Source of the DNA: DSVZ01 sp037439785
Lineage (GTDB): Bacteria; Verrucomicrobiota; Verrucomicrobiia; Limisphaerales; J093
Direction: 5' to 3'
Assembly: GCA_037439785.1 (NCBI GenBank)
Contig: JBBIVJ010000023.1
Coordinates: 1-64,000, forward strand
DNA length: 64,000 nucleotides
Shown here: positions 9,776-20,443 of the stretch, one piece after another
Position numbering within the stretch: position 1 is the stretch's first letter
Layout: the number at the start of each line of letters is the position of its first letter
The notes under the pieces: model-generated
What the model was told of the DNA's origin: nothing
Seen by the model: the letters and a program-made list of their open reading frames with translations, nothing else
Database searches by the model: none
Made by a program: the position numbers and the translations under genes

Positions 9776-11224
9776 TCACCGGGCGGGCAGGGAACACAGC
9801 AGGTTGCCCTCGCTGTCGAACCATAGGCGCTGGCCGTGGCGCGTGCGGCGCGTGGCCAGGTGCTCGAGGTAAAACAGCGTGGGCTCGGCGATGTGCTGGT
9901 TGTTCAGGAACGGCTGGGTGTACTGGATGGCGCCGAAGCGGGCCTGGCCGATGTGATGCTGCTGGCCGACGTGGTTGTTCCAGTCCACACCCTCGGTCAG
10001 GAAGCCGTACGGCCCGTAGTGGTGCCGAGCGATGGCGCGCAGCACGGTCAGGCCGTCGCGCTCGTAACGGCGGGCCCGGGGCGGGTCGCGGCGGCGCAGG
10101 TCCACGGCCGCCTCAAACCAGGCCAGGGAGGCCTCGGCATTTTCCCAGAGGTAGGCGGTGTCCCAGGACTTCTCCATGTACAGCAGGCCGCGCGTGGCCA
10201 CGCCGTTGCGGTCCTCGGCCATTTTGAACTGGTCCAGGCCGTCCAGGCAGACCTGGTAGGCAAAATCCCGGAGGGCCGGGTCGCGCAGGAGGCGCGCCAC
10301 CGGCAGGAGGGTGCGGAAGGCCACGGCGTAGGCCACGTTTTCGTGGGGGTCGTAGGTGTCGTGATTGATGCTGCCGAAGATACCGCCGGCGCGCAGGAAG
10401 ACGGCGACCTTTTCGCGCAGGGCCGGGCGGTAATCGGCCAGGCGGCGCTCGGTCAGGGCGGCCTGGAGCTGGAGGATGAACAGGCTGTCGGCGGAGGTCT
10501 GCCAGAAGGGGTCGTTGCCGCCGTCGGGCGAGGCCCGGTACACCTTCCCCTCGGGGGTCACGCGCCGCGGGAACCAGCCGTTGGGGACCGGCTCGACGCG
10601 GTCGCGAATCCAAGCGGCGGTTTTCACGGCCTGGGTGCGCATCCGGTTGCGGCGGGGGTCGTGCTTGGGCAGGTCATCGGCCCAGCGGAGGAGCTGGAAC
10701 GCCACCTTGGCCATCGAGCCCGGACACAGCCAGGTCGAGGTGTGCTTGTAGTTCAGGCAAAACTGGCCGTTGGTGGTGATGCGGTAGCCCCGGATGAAGC
10801 CGGTTTCCTCGTCCAGGAAACCGCAGTCCAGCACGTGGTCGAGGATGGACCGGGCGGTGTCCTGCCAGTCCGGTCGGCCCAGGAAGGCGCCCCACCGGTA
10901 GATCTCCCATCCCCCGCCCACGGCGTTGGCCGCCCAGCCGGGGCCTTCCAAGTGCCCAAAATCGTGCCAGCCCATCACTTCCCCCTCCGGGTTGACGAAG
11001 CTGGAGATCGAGACCCGATGTCCACAGGCCCCCCGACTCAGCGTGCGCCCGAGGGTGAACCGGAGCGAATCGCGCACCGAATCCACGATCGTGTAGGCCG
11101 GATTCTCCGGCAGGTAGAAGGCCGGTGGAGCTTCTGCGGCGGCCTGGGTGGTCAGAGCGCCGAGCCCCGCCACCAGGCCCCACCTGAGCCCGCACGCGAG
11201 ACCGCTTCCAGACAGTGGCTTCAT
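9776..11224 (-). CDS. Secreted protein of unknown function, probably an alpha/alpha-barrel
   Basis: 482 residues with an N-terminal signal peptide (hydrophobic core GLVAGLGALTTQAAAEA). The mature part is rich in Trp and Tyr, with repeated helical segments such as GWHDFGHLEGPGWAANAVGG, NGQFCLNYKHTSTWLCPGS, FWQTSADSLFILQLQAAL and WENAEASLAWFEAAVDLRR. This is the look of (alpha/alpha)6 six-hairpin glycosidase or polysaccharide-lyase folds. I do not recognise the family and no catalytic residues can be named. It probably acts in the periplasm or outside the cell on carbohydrate. Neighbours on the same strand do not suggest a pathway. Confidence 0.7.
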   Translation of the reverse strand: MKPLSGSGLACGLRWGLVAGLGALTTQAAAEAPPAFYLPENPAYTIVDSVRDSLRFTLGRTLSRGACGHRVSISSFVNPEGEVMGWHDFGHLEGPGWAANAVGGGWEIYRWGAFLGRPDWQDTARSILDHVLDCGFLDEETGFIRGYRITTNGQFCLNYKHTSTWLCPGSMAKVAFQLLRWADDLPKHDPRRNRMRTQAVKTAAWIRDRVEPVPNGWFPRRVTPEGKVYRASPDGGNDPFWQTSADSLFILQLQAALTERRLADYRPALREKVAVFLRAGGIFGSINHDTYDPHENVAYAVAFRTLLPVARLLRDPALRDFAYQVCLDGLDQFKMAEDRNGVATRGLLYMEKSWDTAYLWENAEASLAWFEAAVDLRRRDPPRARRYERDGLTVLRAIARHHYGPYGFLTEGVDWNNHVGQQHHIGQARFGAIQYTQPFLNNQHIAEPTLFYLEHLATRRTRHGQRLWFDSEGNLLCSLPAR

Positions 11225-11316
11225 GGGGGAAGTGTTTCCGCCGTCGCGCCACCTGTCCAGAAAAGCAAGCGGCGCAGAAGCGAACCCCTGCGCCGGCTTT
11301 TAGAGGGACTCCGGAC

Positions 11317-11919
11317 TCAGGCACGCCGGCGGCGACGCCACACCGCCAGCGCCGCCAGCCCCAACCCGACCCCCCAGCCCAGGGCCGGCGGCTCGGGAAT
11401 CACGGCGTAGGTGAAGTCGTCCAGCACAAAGAAAGCGGGCGCGCCGTCAATGATGACGTAGCTGATGTCGAAGGTACCGGCATCAAAGCCCAACCAGTCG
11501 GCCGGGAGGTCGGGAGCGGTGTTGGGCGTCCCGCTGTCCATGCCCAGCAGGTTGTCCGCGGCGTCAAAGGCAAACAGGAAAATGTCCGTTCCCGAGCGGA
11601 CGTAGGTGCTGACCGCCGACGCTGGCGACGCCATGAAATCCACCCGGATGAATGATTCAAAGGCCGTGAACAACACCGTCGTCCCCGAGGAGGGCGGGTA
11701 GTTGAAGTCATTCAAACCCCGCCCCACGCCCAGCTGCGTGGCGTCCGGCCCGAAGACCGGTCCGCCGGGCTGAGCGGCATAGGCCAGGCCCAGGTTCTGG
11801 GCCCCCGCATCGGCGTGGAAGTCATCGGGCAGCCCTTCAAAATCAAGAGTGACCACCACGGCGGCCAAAGCAGCGGGGCCGGCGAACAAACCCAGAGCAA
11901 ACGGGAGGAAGCGTTTCAT
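11317..11919 (-). CDS. PEP-CTERM sorting-signal protein
   Basis: 200 residues. It starts with a signal peptide (MKRFLPFALGLFAGPAALA) and ends with the exosortase sorting signal: the VIPEPPALG motif, a hydrophobic helix GWGVGLGLAALAVW and the basic tail RRRRRA. Such proteins are cut by exosortase and released or attached with exopolysaccharide. The body, with TLDFEGLP and FVLDDFTY, looks like a beta-sandwich lectin-like domain. Exosortase itself is not in the window. The gene is divergent from the TraB-like gene, with a 261-base shared upstream region holding a perfect palindrome. Confidence 0.88.
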   Translation of the reverse strand: MKRFLPFALGLFAGPAALAAVVVTLDFEGLPDDFHADAGAQNLGLAYAAQPGGPVFGPDATQLGVGRGLNDFNYPPSSGTTVLFTAFESFIRVDFMASPASAVSTYVRSGTDIFLFAFDAADNLLGMDSGTPNTAPDLPADWLGFDAGTFDISYVIIDGAPAFFVLDDFTYAVIPEPPALGWGVGLGLAALAVWRRRRRA

Positions 11920-12056
11920 GGAGACGGGTGACCGTTTGGAATTGGCAATGCGTTTAAACGTCGCGCCGATTGCAAACCATCGCTTCCGGGCCGGGGTTGT
12001 CGAACCAGACGCGGCGCGTATTCACAATCAACACAGCGCTGAGATATCAGAGCCAC

Positions 12057-12076
12057 CTTTGAGGTCAACCTCAAAG
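12057..12076. promoter_or_regulatory. Perfect 9+2+9 palindrome between divergent genes
   Basis: CTTTGAGGT, two spacer bases and ACCTCAAAG form a 20-base inverted repeat, 105 bases upstream of the TraB-like start and 138 upstream of the PEP-CTERM start. It could be an operator for a dimeric regulator. No T-run follows, so a terminator is less likely. Which protein would bind is unknown. Confidence 0.35.
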
Positions 12077-12180
12077 CACGGCAAGGAGTTGCCGCTGTTC
12101 CACCCACCCCTCGTTTGGCCCGGGCGGAGTTCGGCCCGGCGCTGGCGGGGCCGGCAGAAAACTGGCATCTTCCGGCCACC

Positions 12181-13263
12181 ATGACAGGTCGTCGGCTGGT
12201 TTCCGGGATTCGCGGGGTGGTGGGGTGGGTGGCCTGGCTGGCCTCCGCCCCGACGCCCGCCGCGCCCCCGCGGAGTGTCGAGGACGTCCAACCCTACCTC
12301 CGGCGCGCGCAGACCAACGGGGTGGTGGCCCTCGAGGTGGCCTGGCGCCGGCTGGCGCCGGTCCGGGGCACGGGGGCAGACCTATGGTTGGTGGCGGTCA
12401 CCCATCTGGGCAGCAGCAACTACTACGCAACGCTGCAGCGCTTCCTGGATGCCCAGCCGGTCGTGCTTTACGAGGCCATCCGCAACGGCACCGCCGGACC
12501 GCCCGGACCGCCCGAGGGCTATTCCCTGCAGGCCGACCTGGCACGGGCCCTGGGCCTGACGTTTCAACTCGATTCCATCCGCTACGACCGACCGCACTTT
12601 CGGAACAGCGACCTGAGCCTGGCGCAGCTCGCCCGCCTTTTTGAATCCCACGCCGCGGCGGAGGCCGCTCCCCCCGCGGCAGGGGCCGCCCCGGCCGGCA
12701 CGCCGGCGGGCGCCGTCGAGTTTGGCGCGCTGGTTCAAATCATGAGCGGCGAGGGGCTTCTGGGGGGCCTGGCCCGGCTGGGGGTGTCCCTGCTGGCCGC
12801 GAGCCCGCGCTTTCAAGCGGCCAGCAAGGTGGCTTTGATCGAGACCTTGGGCAGGCTGCCCAATGACCTGACCCGGATCGAAGGCCTGCCGGCCGGCCTG
12901 CAACGGCTCATGCGCATCCTCATCGAGGAACGGAACGAAGTCGTGCTCCGCGACGCCCGCGCCGTCCTCGCCGCCGCTTCCCCACCGGCATCGCTGGCCA
13001 TCTTTTACGGGGCCGGCCACATGGCCGACCTCGAGTATCGCCTCTGCCGTGGACTCCATTACCAGCCGGTCGAGGACCGGTGGTTGGTGGCGTTTGACGT
13101 GAACCCGCGCGCAGCGGGCCTTTCACCGTGGGAACTGGAATTGACCGCCCGCCTGGTCCGCGCCCAGATGCGCGCCCTGCAACGCCCGACCTCCACCCCT
13201 TCCGAGCCCGAAGCTGCCACCGCCACTCCCGCCCCCTCCCCAGCCGCGGCAAACGACCGCTGA
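12181..13263 (+). CDS. Exported TraB/GumN-like protein
   Basis: 360 residues from ATG 12181, which is followed by a signal-like segment (GIRGVVGWVAWLASAPTPAA). An earlier in-frame start at 12115 would add residues unlike a signal peptide. The sequence ADLWLVAVTHLGSS, then QPVVLYEAIRNG and, near the end, SLAIFYGAGHMADLEYRL follow the TraB/PrgY/GumN (TIKI clan) pattern: a GTxH-like strand, a conserved glutamate in VxxE and a final GAGH motif. Family members are thought to be metal-dependent peptidases or erythromycin-esterase-like hydrolases. A Pro/Ala linker sits near residue 160 and another at the C-terminus. The gene converges on the DUF4159 gene. Confidence 0.7.
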   Translation: MTGRRLVSGIRGVVGWVAWLASAPTPAAPPRSVEDVQPYLRRAQTNGVVALEVAWRRLAPVRGTGADLWLVAVTHLGSSNYYATLQRFLDAQPVVLYEAIRNGTAGPPGPPEGYSLQADLARALGLTFQLDSIRYDRPHFRNSDLSLAQLARLFESHAAAEAAPPAAGAAPAGTPAGAVEFGALVQIMSGEGLLGGLARLGVSLLAASPRFQAASKVALIETLGRLPNDLTRIEGLPAGLQRLMRILIEERNEVVLRDARAVLAAASPPASLAIFYGAGHMADLEYRLCRGLHYQPVEDRWLVAFDVNPRAAGLSPWELELTARLVRAQMRALQRPTSTPSEPEAATATPAPSPAAANDR

Positions 13264-13286
13264 CGCCCCCCCACCGCACCGCGGCC

Positions 13287-14270
13287 TCAGTGGGTCATCA
13301 CGTAGAGGATGATGTTCAAGGCCATCGGGTAGGCCTTGGGCTCGGAAAACTCGGCGAAGTAGTCGGGGTTGGTGGCTTCCTCCTCCCAACCGTCGCCGAG
13401 ATCGGTGTTGTGACAGGCCAGCACCATCAGCCGGCCCCGGTCATCGCGGATGGCGCGGTAGTGCGGCGTCTTGCCGTCCTCGACCTCCCAGGTGATGCCC
13501 GTGCCGTGGTAGCGCGTGGCGTGGTACACGTTGGGGATTTGGGGCTTTTCCCGCAGGTCGAACACGAAGTGGAAAATCGGATGCTCCAGGGGCAGTTCCT
13601 CCGCCCGCCGGTCCGGAAACACGCGCCGCAGAACCTCGCCCTCGAAGTGGGCCCACCCCGCCTCGCCCCAGAAGTCATCCACCAGCAGAAAGCCGCCGCT
13701 GGTCAGGTGCCGCCGCAACGCCTTCACCTCGGCCTCGCCCAGCACAATGGCCGGCACCCCGCTCATGAACAAAAACGGATGGCGGGACAGGGCCGGGTCG
13801 GTGAGCTCGAGCACCTGGCCGTCCGGCGCCACGACCATCGCGGTGACCTGGTGCAGTCGCCAGGACAGGTTCACGTCCGCATCCGGGTAATCGGTCCACC
13901 ATGCGTAGCTGGTGCGGTCCACCGTCGAGCGGTAACGGACGCGGGCGAAGGTGAAGGCCTCTGCCTCGAAGCCGGTGGGGAGGGTCCAGGTGGGGACATT
14001 GCCCCGCGTGAAGGCCGGCGGTCCGCGGCGCCCGCCCGCCCGCTGGGCCCACGCCCCCGCGGTCAGCCCTGCCACGATCAACAGCCCCAGGCCGACCGCC
14101 CAACTTGCGCGCCGCCTGCTCCCGGCGGGCGGGACGGCAGCACCGCTCCCCGCCACCGCGGGCACCCCTGACCCTGCCTGGCGGTGGGCCGGGGCCGGCC
14201 GGTTGGTCGTGCCCGGGCAGGCGCGTGGGGTCGGCTCCGGCGGGCAGGGGGAGGGTTTTCCGGGGGCCAT
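13287..14270 (-). CDS. DUF4159 domain protein, membrane-anchored
   Basis: 327 residues from ATG 14270. The open frame continues upstream but would run into tRNA-Val, so this start is preferred. A Pro-rich N-terminus is followed by one transmembrane segment (SWAVGLGLLIVAGLTAGAWA) and then the DUF4159 domain: FTFARVRYRSTV, WWTDYPDADVNLSWRL, LSRHPFLFMSG, LTSGGFLLVDDFWG and, at the end, SEPKAYPMALNIILYVMTH. DUF4159 has a glutamine-amidotransferase-like/ThuA-type fold and usually follows MoxR/DUF58 genes in this phylum. Those partners are not adjacent here. Function is unknown. Confidence 0.88.
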   Translation of the reverse strand: MAPGKPSPCPPEPTPRACPGTTNRPAPAHRQAGSGVPAVAGSGAAVPPAGSRRRASWAVGLGLLIVAGLTAGAWAQRAGGRRGPPAFTRGNVPTWTLPTGFEAEAFTFARVRYRSTVDRTSYAWWTDYPDADVNLSWRLHQVTAMVVAPDGQVLELTDPALSRHPFLFMSGVPAIVLGEAEVKALRRHLTSGGFLLVDDFWGEAGWAHFEGEVLRRVFPDRRAEELPLEHPIFHFVFDLREKPQIPNVYHATRYHGTGITWEVEDGKTPHYRAIRDDRGRLMVLACHNTDLGDGWEEEATNPDYFAEFSEPKAYPMALNIILYVMTH

Positions 14271-14337
14271 GCGAATGTCTCCGCCGCAGACGCCGCCGGG
14301 GAAGGGGCGGTTACGGGAGGTCGGGCCGGGCTGGGGG

Positions 14338-14413
14338 TGGTGGGCGCTGAGGGATTCGAACCCCCGACCTGCTCGGTGTAAACGAGACGCGCTAACCACT
14401 GCGCCAAGCGCCC
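14338..14413 (-). tRNA. tRNA-Val (TAC)
   Basis: A 76-base cloverleaf on the minus strand. The acceptor stem GGGCGCT pairs with AGCGCCC, the D-arm is GCGC/GCGC, and the anticodon loop TTTACAC reads TAC. The T-arm is GGGGG-TTCGAAT-CCCTC. CCA is encoded (complement of 14338-14340). The first base pair of the anticodon stem is a U-C mismatch; the other stems are intact. Confidence 0.95.
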
Positions 14414-14471
14414 ACGCCGGACTTTGGCCGGTCCCAACCCGGCTGGCAATCGCAAGCCATCCTTCCGCGGT

Positions 14472-16190
14472 TCAACGCAGCAGCCAGCCCCGCCGCAGAG
14501 GGAAGGGCCGCCGGCCCATCGGCCCCGGCGGCGCCCCCGGCATGGCGGCGATCGGCCGGCCCTTGAGGCGCGCGCCGTTCACCGCCTGCAGAATCTGCGG
14601 CAGATGCTCCCGCGTCACTTCGACCAGCGACAGAGCCGGCAGGATGCGGATGGCGCCCACCACCTGCCGCGGCAGACCGGTCTCGCCGGTGATGCAGCCA
14701 AGCAGGTCCCCGGGCTGCACCCCGGCATTGGCCCCCACGTTGAATTTGAGCCAGACCGCGTCGCGCCCACCACCCGGCCGCTCAAAACGTCGCCCCTCGG
14801 CCCCGGCCCGGGCGGCGGGATGGCCTGGCGGGCCGGTCCGCCGAACCGGAGGCCGCGCCGCGGCCGGTTCGTCTTCCAGGATGCGCTCGGGGGTGCGGGC
14901 GCTTTCGGCCTGGAGCAGGTGGACCAGGGCGGCCACGATGTCCCCCGGGGGGTAACCGGCGCCGGTCAGCTCGTTGACGAGCGCCTCCTGGCGCTTGAAG
15001 GTGCCGGCCTCGAGCGTGCGCCGGAGGGTTTCCACCAGCCGGCCGGTGGTCTTCTGTTCGAGGTCCTCGAGCCGCGGCACCGGTTCGGCGCGGAGGCGCA
15101 CGCCGGTGAAGCGTTGAATCTGCTGGAGCCGGCCAAACTCGCGCCCGCTGACCAGGCTGAGGGCGCGGCCGGACTTGCCGGCCCGGCCGGTGCGGCCGAT
15201 GCGGTGGACGTAGTCTTCCGGGTCGTGCGGCAGTTCGTAGTTGAAGACCACCTCCAGGTCATCCACGTCCAGTCCGCGGGCGGCCACGTCGGTGGCCACG
15301 AGCAGTTCGATTTTGCGCTCGCGGAAGCGGCGCATGACCCGCTCGCGCTGGCTCTGGGCCATGTCCCCGTGGAGCTTGTCGGCGTTGTAGCCGCGGGCCT
15401 GCAGGGCCTCGGTCAGCTCGTCCACCTGGAGCTTGGTGGCGCCGAAGATCAGGCCGTAGCGAACATCGTGCAGGTCAATGAGCCGGGACAGCACCTCGGT
15501 CTTCGAGCGCCAGTCCACCTCGACGCAGGCCTGCTCGATGGCCGGCACCGTGACCTGCGCGGGGGTGAGGTGAACCTGGACCGGCTCGCGGGTGTAGCGG
15601 GTCACCAGCCGGCGGATGGGCGGCGGCAGGGTGGCGGAAAACAGCGCCGTCTGCCGCGTGGCGGGCACGGTTTGGAGAATGCGCTCGATGTCGTCGCGGA
15701 AGCCCATGTCCAGCATCCGGTCCGCCTCGTCCAGCACCACCAGCCCCACCGTGTCCAGCCGCAGCGTGCCACGCTCCAGGTGGTCCATTACGCGACCCGG
15801 GGTGCCGATGACGATGTGCGGGCCGGCCTGCAATCCGCGGAACTGGCGGTCGTAGCTCTGGCCGCCGTAGATGGGCAGTTCGCGCACCCCGCGTTTGAAG
15901 TGGGCCAGCCTGGCGATTTCCTCGGCGACCTGCGTGGCCAGTTCACGCGTGGGGCAGAGGACCAGCACCTGCACCTCGCGCCGGTGCGGGTCCACCCGTT
16001 GCACCGCGGGCGCGCCGAAGGCCACCGTCTTGCCCGAGCCGGTCTGCGATTGTCCCACCAGGTCGCGCCCGGCCAACAGCGGCGGGAAGGCCTCAGCCTG
16101 GATGGGGGTGGCCTGTTCAAAGCCCATTCGTTCGAGGGCCTTGAGGAGTTCGGGCGCCAGGCCCAGCTCGGAGAAGTTTTTTTGACTCAC
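14472..16190 (-). CDS. DEAD-box ATP-dependent RNA helicase with DbpA-type C-terminal domain
   Basis: 572 residues. Helicase motifs appear in order: Q motif (FEQATPIQAEAF), motif I SQTGSGKT near residue 50, PTRELA, DEAD in VVLDEADRMLDMGF, SAT, and HRIGRTGRAGKSG. After a linker rich in Arg and Pro comes a DbpA-like RNA-binding domain (VWLKFNVGANAGVQPGDLLG). This arrangement matches CsdA/DeaD helicases, which unwind RNA in ribosome assembly and cold adaptation. It ends 58 bases from tRNA-Val on the same strand and lies 64 bases downstream of the GNAT gene. Confidence 0.93.
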   Translation of the reverse strand: MSQKNFSELGLAPELLKALERMGFEQATPIQAEAFPPLLAGRDLVGQSQTGSGKTVAFGAPAVQRVDPHRREVQVLVLCPTRELATQVAEEIARLAHFKRGVRELPIYGGQSYDRQFRGLQAGPHIVIGTPGRVMDHLERGTLRLDTVGLVVLDEADRMLDMGFRDDIERILQTVPATRQTALFSATLPPPIRRLVTRYTREPVQVHLTPAQVTVPAIEQACVEVDWRSKTEVLSRLIDLHDVRYGLIFGATKLQVDELTEALQARGYNADKLHGDMAQSQRERVMRRFRERKIELLVATDVAARGLDVDDLEVVFNYELPHDPEDYVHRIGRTGRAGKSGRALSLVSGREFGRLQQIQRFTGVRLRAEPVPRLEDLEQKTTGRLVETLRRTLEAGTFKRQEALVNELTGAGYPPGDIVAALVHLLQAESARTPERILEDEPAAARPPVRRTGPPGHPAARAGAEGRRFERPGGGRDAVWLKFNVGANAGVQPGDLLGCITGETGLPRQVVGAIRILPALSLVEVTREHLPQILQAVNGARLKGRPIAAMPGAPPGPMGRRPFPLRRGWLLR

Positions 16191-16254
16191 GGCAAGGTCC
16201 AGTGTGCGGCGGCCGGCGGGAAAGTCACGTTCCGAGCCGGGGCGGAGGCGTTCG

Positions 16255-16662
16255 TCAGTGCAGGGGCGCTACGGCGGGCAGCGTCCAGGCCTGCGGGTGA
16301 TGGGCGAAGCCCAGGCGCGGGTAGTACTCCACAGCCTGCGGCGCGGCCAGCAGGATGAGGGTGGCGGGGCCGCCGGCCGCGCGCGTGCGGCGGATCAGCT
16401 CCCGGCCGATGCCCTGGCGCTGATGGCTGAGCCGCACCGCCAGATCGGAGAGGTAGGTGCAGTAGCTGAAGTCGCTCAGGCTCCGCGCCAGGCCGGCCAG
16501 CAGGGGGCCGTCCCAGGCTGAGACCACAAGGTTGGCATGGGCAAGCATGGCGGCCATGCGGGAGCGGTCCTCCACCGGCCGCCGGGCGCCCAGGGTCGAG
16601 GCCCGGTACAGCTCGATCACGGCGTCCAGGTCCAGGTTGTTGCCCAGGCGGTAGGTGATCAT
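16255..16662 (-). CDS. GNAT family N-acetyltransferase
   Basis: 135 residues. MITYRLGNNLDLDAVIELY is the first GNAT strand and helix, YLSDLAVRLSHQRQGIGREL contains motif A (Q/R-x-x-G-x-G/A for acetyl-CoA pyrophosphate), and AVEYYPRLGFAHHPQAW is the usual last strand. The substrate cannot be told. ATG 16662 overlaps the stop of the small upstream gene (ATGA), indicating translational coupling. Confidence 0.85.
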   Translation of the reverse strand: MITYRLGNNLDLDAVIELYRASTLGARRPVEDRSRMAAMLAHANLVVSAWDGPLLAGLARSLSDFSYCTYLSDLAVRLSHQRQGIGRELIRRTRAAGGPATLILLAAPQAVEYYPRLGFAHHPQAWTLPAVAPLH

Positions 16663-16904
16663 GCGGAAAGCGGGCGCCAGGCGTCCGCCACGCCGCGCAG
16701 CCGGGCCCGGGCCTCCAGTGCCGGGCGGTCCAGCAGGTCGCCGGAGATGCGGAGCATGGAGCGGAGGTCGCGGGGGTGTTTTTCCGAGCCGCCCTGCCGG
16801 TGGAATTCGTGCTTGCGGAGGATGACGTACCCGGGAGGGGCGACAAGCAACGACCCACCGCGGCACTCGATCTGGAGAGGCAGGGTTTGAACGGCCGACG
16901 ACAC
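16659..16904 (-). CDS. Short protein resembling the C-terminus of AbiEii/DUF6036-type nucleotidyltransferases
   Basis: 81 residues from GTG 16904. The segment PPGYVILRKHEFHRQGGSEK, followed by PRDLRSMLRISGD, matches what I recall of the C-terminal third of AbiEii/DUF6036-like nucleotidyltransferases, where SPEDLxxxKL and a GxxKHLRDI-like helix follow the catalytic GS..D core. The catalytic core is absent: only about 20 residues precede the motif. It is probably a truncated remnant that still overlaps the acetyltransferase start by four bases. It lies 23 bases downstream of alaS on the same strand. Confidence 0.45.
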   Translation of the reverse strand: MSSAVQTLPLQIECRGGSLLVAPPGYVILRKHEFHRQGGSEKHPRDLRSMLRISGDLLDRPALEARARLRGVADAWRPLSA

Positions 16905-16927
16905 GGGCTTGCGGTCCTTCGGCGAAG

Positions 16928-19705
<2,778 letters not shown>

Positions 19706-19933
19706 GGGCAGATGCGTTTCCCTGCCAACGTCACCCCGGACACCGCCTGCGGCCGGCAGGAAAAGGCCGGATGGAACCCCAACCGGAAGGGAGTTTCAAG
19801 GCGGGGCTCAAGCACCCGGCCGGACGCCCGCCCTCCCGGCGCCCGCAAGGGGCGAGCCGCGGAGCAGGCTTCCGCCGCCGGGGCGGCGCCAGAGGCAGAT
19901 CGGGAGCCGGGAGTTCCCCGTCCAACCGGCACC

Positions 19934-20443
19934 TCACGGCCGGGACGGCGAAGGGATGACGATCTGGCGTTCCAGGAGGTAGGTCTGGTCCGCGTACTTC
20001 CAGGCAAGGCGCACCCGCCACAACCCCGGCGCCAGGTCCCCCGCATCCAGGTCGCAATGGCCTTCCAGCCCAATCGTCAGCGGCACCGTGCGGTCGGCCT
20101 CCGCGGCGGCGGGCCGGTACAGGTGAAGGGTGGCCTCCCGGACCGAGTGCCCTTGGCGGGCCGGCAGGTGCACGCGAAGGCGGCGCGTGGCCTCCTCGAA
20201 CGAAACCCCGGCCTCCGTCCCCAGCGCCCCCGCGCGGGCGCGGCTGTCGTAGGTTTGCTGGTAACGCAGGTCGCGTTCGTAGTAATCCGGTGTGACCAGT
20301 TCGGGTCGTTGGAACAAGGCCAGGACAATCAGCCCTACCGTGCCGGCGATGAACACGGCAAAGGCGATGACGATGCCGACCGGCCAGGGGTTGCGGCCGG
20401 CAGGCGGCGGGACGTCGGCGGAAGGATCAGGGGGAGCGGTCAT
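19934..20443 (-). CDS. FixH-family protein
   Basis: 169 residues from ATG 20443. After a Pro-rich N-terminus there is one transmembrane helix (PVGIVIAFAVFIAGTVGLIVL), then LVTPDYYERDLRYQQTYD, the typical FixH (YxxxLxxQ) signature, and a periplasmic beta domain. FixH assists maturation of cbb3-type cytochrome c oxidase together with CcoG and the CcoI copper ATPase. It overlaps the end of ccoG by 17 bases on the same strand. The oxidase genes ccoNOP are not in the window. Confidence 0.85.
   Translation of the reverse strand: MTAPPDPSADVPPPAGRNPWPVGIVIAFAVFIAGTVGLIVLALFQRPELVTPDYYERDLRYQQTYDSRARAGALGTEAGVSFEEATRRLRVHLPARQGHSVREATLHLYRPAAAEADRTVPLTIGLEGHCDLDAGDLAPGLWRVRLAWKYADQTYLLERQIVIPSPSRP

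Noticed and set aside
14338..14399. N-terminal extension of the DUF4159 gene to 14399
   Set aside because: It would translate most of tRNA-Val; ATG 14270 is a better start.
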